64,000 bases of DNA from Granulicella sp. L46 (GTDB lineage: Bacteria; Acidobacteriota; Terriglobia; Terriglobales; Acidobacteriaceae), in assembly GCF_009765785.1 (NCBI RefSeq), contig NZ_LMUT01000016.1, positions 194,212-258,211 on the forward strand. The letters run 5' to 3'. The notes beneath the pieces are model-generated. The model was given only the letters and a program-made list of their open reading frames with translations. It made no database searches and had not been told where the DNA came from. Made by a program: the position numbers and the translations under genes. Shown here one piece after another: positions 62,153 to 64,000 of the stretch (position 1 is the stretch's first letter; the number at the start of each line of letters is the position of its first letter).

Positions 62153-63775
62153 TTGAACGCTACGGCAGGGAGTTTTCTTACAGCGAAGCAACTACGCATC
62201 GCGCGGCAATGGACGGCGGTTTCGGCGTTGGTCTTGACGGCAACGATGGCGTTTGGGCAGGAGACGCGGCCGCCTCGGCGTCCGGGAGAGCCTGCTAGCG
62301 AGAGCGCTGGGGCCGCGGAGCCGGATGCGAAGAAGGACGGCGCGCTGCCTATACCGGCGGAGACTAAGGTCGAAACGAAGCATGACTGGACGGCGGGCGC
62401 GCGGGCGGTGCATTACACGGCTACCGCTGGGACGCTGCAGATCAAGGATGACGAAGAGAAGGTCATCGGCGTGATGTTTTATGTGGCGTATACCGAGGAT
62501 GGTGTGGCGCCGGGATCGCGGCCGGTGACGTTTTTGTATAACGGCGGGCCGGGGTCGGCTAGCTTGTGGCTGCACATGGGGTCGGTTGGGCCGGTGCGGG
62601 TGGTGACGGAGAGCCCGAAGGCTACGGGGCCGGCGCCGTTTGGGGTGGTGCCGAATCAGTACAGCTTGTTGGATAAGTCGGACCTGGTGTTTATTGATGC
62701 GCCGATGACGGGATTTTCGCGCGCGGCGGGTAAGGGGACGGCGAAGGATTTTGCTGGCGTCGATCAGGATGTGAAGGCGTTTGAGAAATTCATTACGCGG
62801 TACATCACGATTAATAACCGGTGGAACTCGCCGAAGTTTTTGTTTGGCGAGAGTTATGGGACGCCACGCTCTGCTGCGCTCGTGGCAGCGCTGAATAATG
62901 ATGGGATTCAGTTCAATGGGGTGGTGCTGCTGTCGTCGATATTGAATTATGCGGTGCGCGATCCGGGATATGACACGGATGCGAAGACGTATCTTCCGAG
63001 CTATGCAGCGATTGCCTGGTACTACAACAAGGTGCCGCATACCGGGACGATGAAGGAGTTTGTGCAAAAGGCGCGAGAGTTTTCGCGGGGTCCGTATGCG
63101 GCGGCGCTGGAGCAAGGCGATCGCCTGCCGCCGGCGGAGTTCGATGCGATTGCGCAGCAGGTGGCGGCGTTCACAGGGCTGAGTGTGGAGTATGTGAAGG
63201 ACTCGAAGCTGAGGATCTCGGCGACGCGGTATCGCAAAGAATTGTTCCGGGGAGACGATCAGATTTTGGGGCGGTACGATGCTCGGTTTCAGGCGTTTGA
63301 TGTGGATGCGGCGGGGGAGAATCCCGGGTTCGATCCTTCGGATACAGGGATTTCAGGCGTGTTTGTTGGGGCGTTCCATAACTACCTGCAGAACGAGCTG
63401 AAGTATACGGAGTCGGAGACATATAACTTGCAGGGGCCGGGGATTAATGAGAACTGGGATTGGAAGCATCGGGCGTCGGGCGGTGGCGGGTTTGGGCGCG
63501 GGCAGCAGTTGCAGCCGGATACGGTGATCGATTTGGGCGATGCGATGCGGAAGAATCCCAAGCTGAAAGTGTTTTCGGCGAATGGATGGTTTGATCTGGC
63601 TACGCCGTTCTTTGGGACTGAGCACGATATTGCGCAGATGATGCTGCCGCCGGGGATCGCTTCAAATGTATCGTTTGGATATTATCCGGCGGGGCATATG
63701 GTGTATCTGAATGTGGACGCGCTGAAGGAGATGCATGCGGATTTGGAGGGGTGGTATCCGACGGCTGTGAAGTAA
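62153..63775 (+). CDS. S10 family serine carboxypeptidase-like protein
   Basis: 540 aa from the TTG at 62153, which has GGAGGAAG five nt upstream; there is no ATG nearby and another TTG six codons before lacks this spacing. A signal peptide is present (TAVSALVLTATMAFGQ). Catalytic signatures: PVTFLYNGGPGSASLWLHMGSVGP (oxyanion region), FLFGESYGTPR with the nucleophile Ser in GESYG (residues about 232-236), the Asp region VFSANGWFDLATPF, and the His near YYPAGHMVY. These are the S10 order. Secreted or periplasmic peptidase; the substrate is unknown. It ends before a clear terminator. Confidence 0.92.
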   Translation: MNATAGSFLTAKQLRIARQWTAVSALVLTATMAFGQETRPPRRPGEPASESAGAAEPDAKKDGALPIPAETKVETKHDWTAGARAVHYTATAGTLQIKDDEEKVIGVMFYVAYTEDGVAPGSRPVTFLYNGGPGSASLWLHMGSVGPVRVVTESPKATGPAPFGVVPNQYSLLDKSDLVFIDAPMTGFSRAAGKGTAKDFAGVDQDVKAFEKFITRYITINNRWNSPKFLFGESYGTPRSAALVAALNNDGIQFNGVVLLSSILNYAVRDPGYDTDAKTYLPSYAAIAWYYNKVPHTGTMKEFVQKAREFSRGPYAAALEQGDRLPPAEFDAIAQQVAAFTGLSVEYVKDSKLRISATRYRKELFRGDDQILGRYDARFQAFDVDAAGENPGFDPSDTGISGVFVGAFHNYLQNELKYTESETYNLQGPGINENWDWKHRASGGGGFGRGQQLQPDTVIDLGDAMRKNPKLKVFSANGWFDLATPFFGTEHDIAQMMLPPGIASNVSFGYYPAGHMVYLNVDALKEMHADLEGWYPTAVK

Positions 63776-63811
63776 GGGCGTTGTCCGTTCTTAGTTGTTA
63801 GTTCTCAGTTG

Positions 63812-63847
63812 GAGGCGCTTCGCTGCGGCGGGGCGCTTCTTTTTTTT
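63812..63847 (+). terminator. Rho-independent terminator after the S10 gene
   Basis: GAGGCGC (63812-63818) pairs with GCGCTTC (63833-63839) with one G-U, closing an inner CGC/GCG stem, followed by eight T's. It is 37 nt after the carboxypeptidase stop. Confidence 0.78.
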
Positions 63848-63875
63848 GGAGAGTGGGAACGATAGACTGGTTGGG

Positions 63876-64000
63876 ATGAGCGATGAATCTGTGAAGCATG
63901 ATGGGTCGTTGAATTCCTTGAGCCGGGCTGCCTCGGCGTATTTGCGCTCGGCGCAGCATCAGCCGATTGAGTGGAATGAGTGGGGGGCGGAGGCGTTCGA
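63876..64000 (+). CDS. DUF255 thioredoxin-like protein, N-terminal fragment
   Basis: An ATG at 63876 opens a frame that runs off the window. The 41 visible residues contain LSRAASAYLRSAQHQPIEWNEWGAEAF, which matches the start of DUF255/YyaL-type proteins (N.L..E.SPYL..H..NPVDW..WG.EAF). These large proteins have an N-terminal thioredoxin-like domain and a C-terminal alpha-barrel; the function is poorly known. Only the beginning is here, so the call rests on the opening motif. Confidence 0.75.
   Translation, partial: MSDESVKHDGSLNSLSRAASAYLRSAQHQPIEWNEWGAEAF

Noticed and set aside
1-64000. CRISPR array, tRNA or rRNA genes
   Set aside because: No regularly spaced direct repeats and no tRNA T-loop consensus outside the tmRNA were found by eye on either strand.

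Overview
The window looks like a high-GC chromosome segment from an Acidobacteriota bacterium, probably class Terriglobia. This is an inference from gene style, not from a database match. The pointers are an NHL-repeat protein with an Acidobacteria-type C-terminal tail, a collagen-like surface protein, an ABC permease fused to an M1 peptidase, DUF6438 and DUF1761 proteins, a secreted S10 peptidase and many TTG/GTG starts.

Layout. 1-6.1 kb is host sequence: the end of an MBOAT acyltransferase gene, an NHL-repeat secreted protein and a collagen-like protein. 6.1-46.27 kb is an integrated genomic island of about 40 kb. Its integrase gene (44883-46124) lies next to the 3' end of the tmRNA gene ssrA (46258-46609, minus). 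A 15-bp copy of the tmRNA 3' end recurs in direct orientation at 6100-6114. Matching TTGCCCC arm-type repeats flank both ends. 46.3-64 kb is host sequence again: ssrA, an EamA transporter, a pterin dehydratase, glmU, a TonB siderophore receptor with a PiuC/YbiX-type hydroxylase, an ABC transporter with fused M1 peptidase, recQ, DUF6438/DUF1761 proteins, an S10 carboxypeptidase-like protein and the start of a DUF255 thioredoxin-like protein.

Island content, left to right: a broken 3' remnant of glmS; a GmrSD-type DUF262/DUF1524 protein; a CGNR-like zinc-finger protein; an AlpA-controlled replication-like module; three minus-strand genes (an FRG-domain protein, a frameshifted unknown and an unknown); two giant adjacent genes (2157 and about 1552 aa) facing a Tat-exported permuted NlpC/P60 protein; a secreted LecA-like protein; a second tyrosine recombinase followed by a SIR2-STAND-TPR defence protein; a five-gene operon (small membrane protein, CHAT protease, Gly-rich protein, QatC/QueC-like enzyme, ASCH protein); a DUF4238 protein; and a roughly 200-nt nested palindrome before the integrase.

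The most interesting unit is the CHAT/QueC operon at 36.7-42.6 kb. It pairs a caspase-like protease with a QatC-like deazaguanine enzyme and a small partner that starts Met-Gly in a glycine run. That suggests a protein-modifying immune system related to Qat and type IV CBASS but with neither QatA/QatD nor a CD-NTase. The giant gene pair with the Tat-exported peptidase is a second candidate for an undescribed, envelope-located system.
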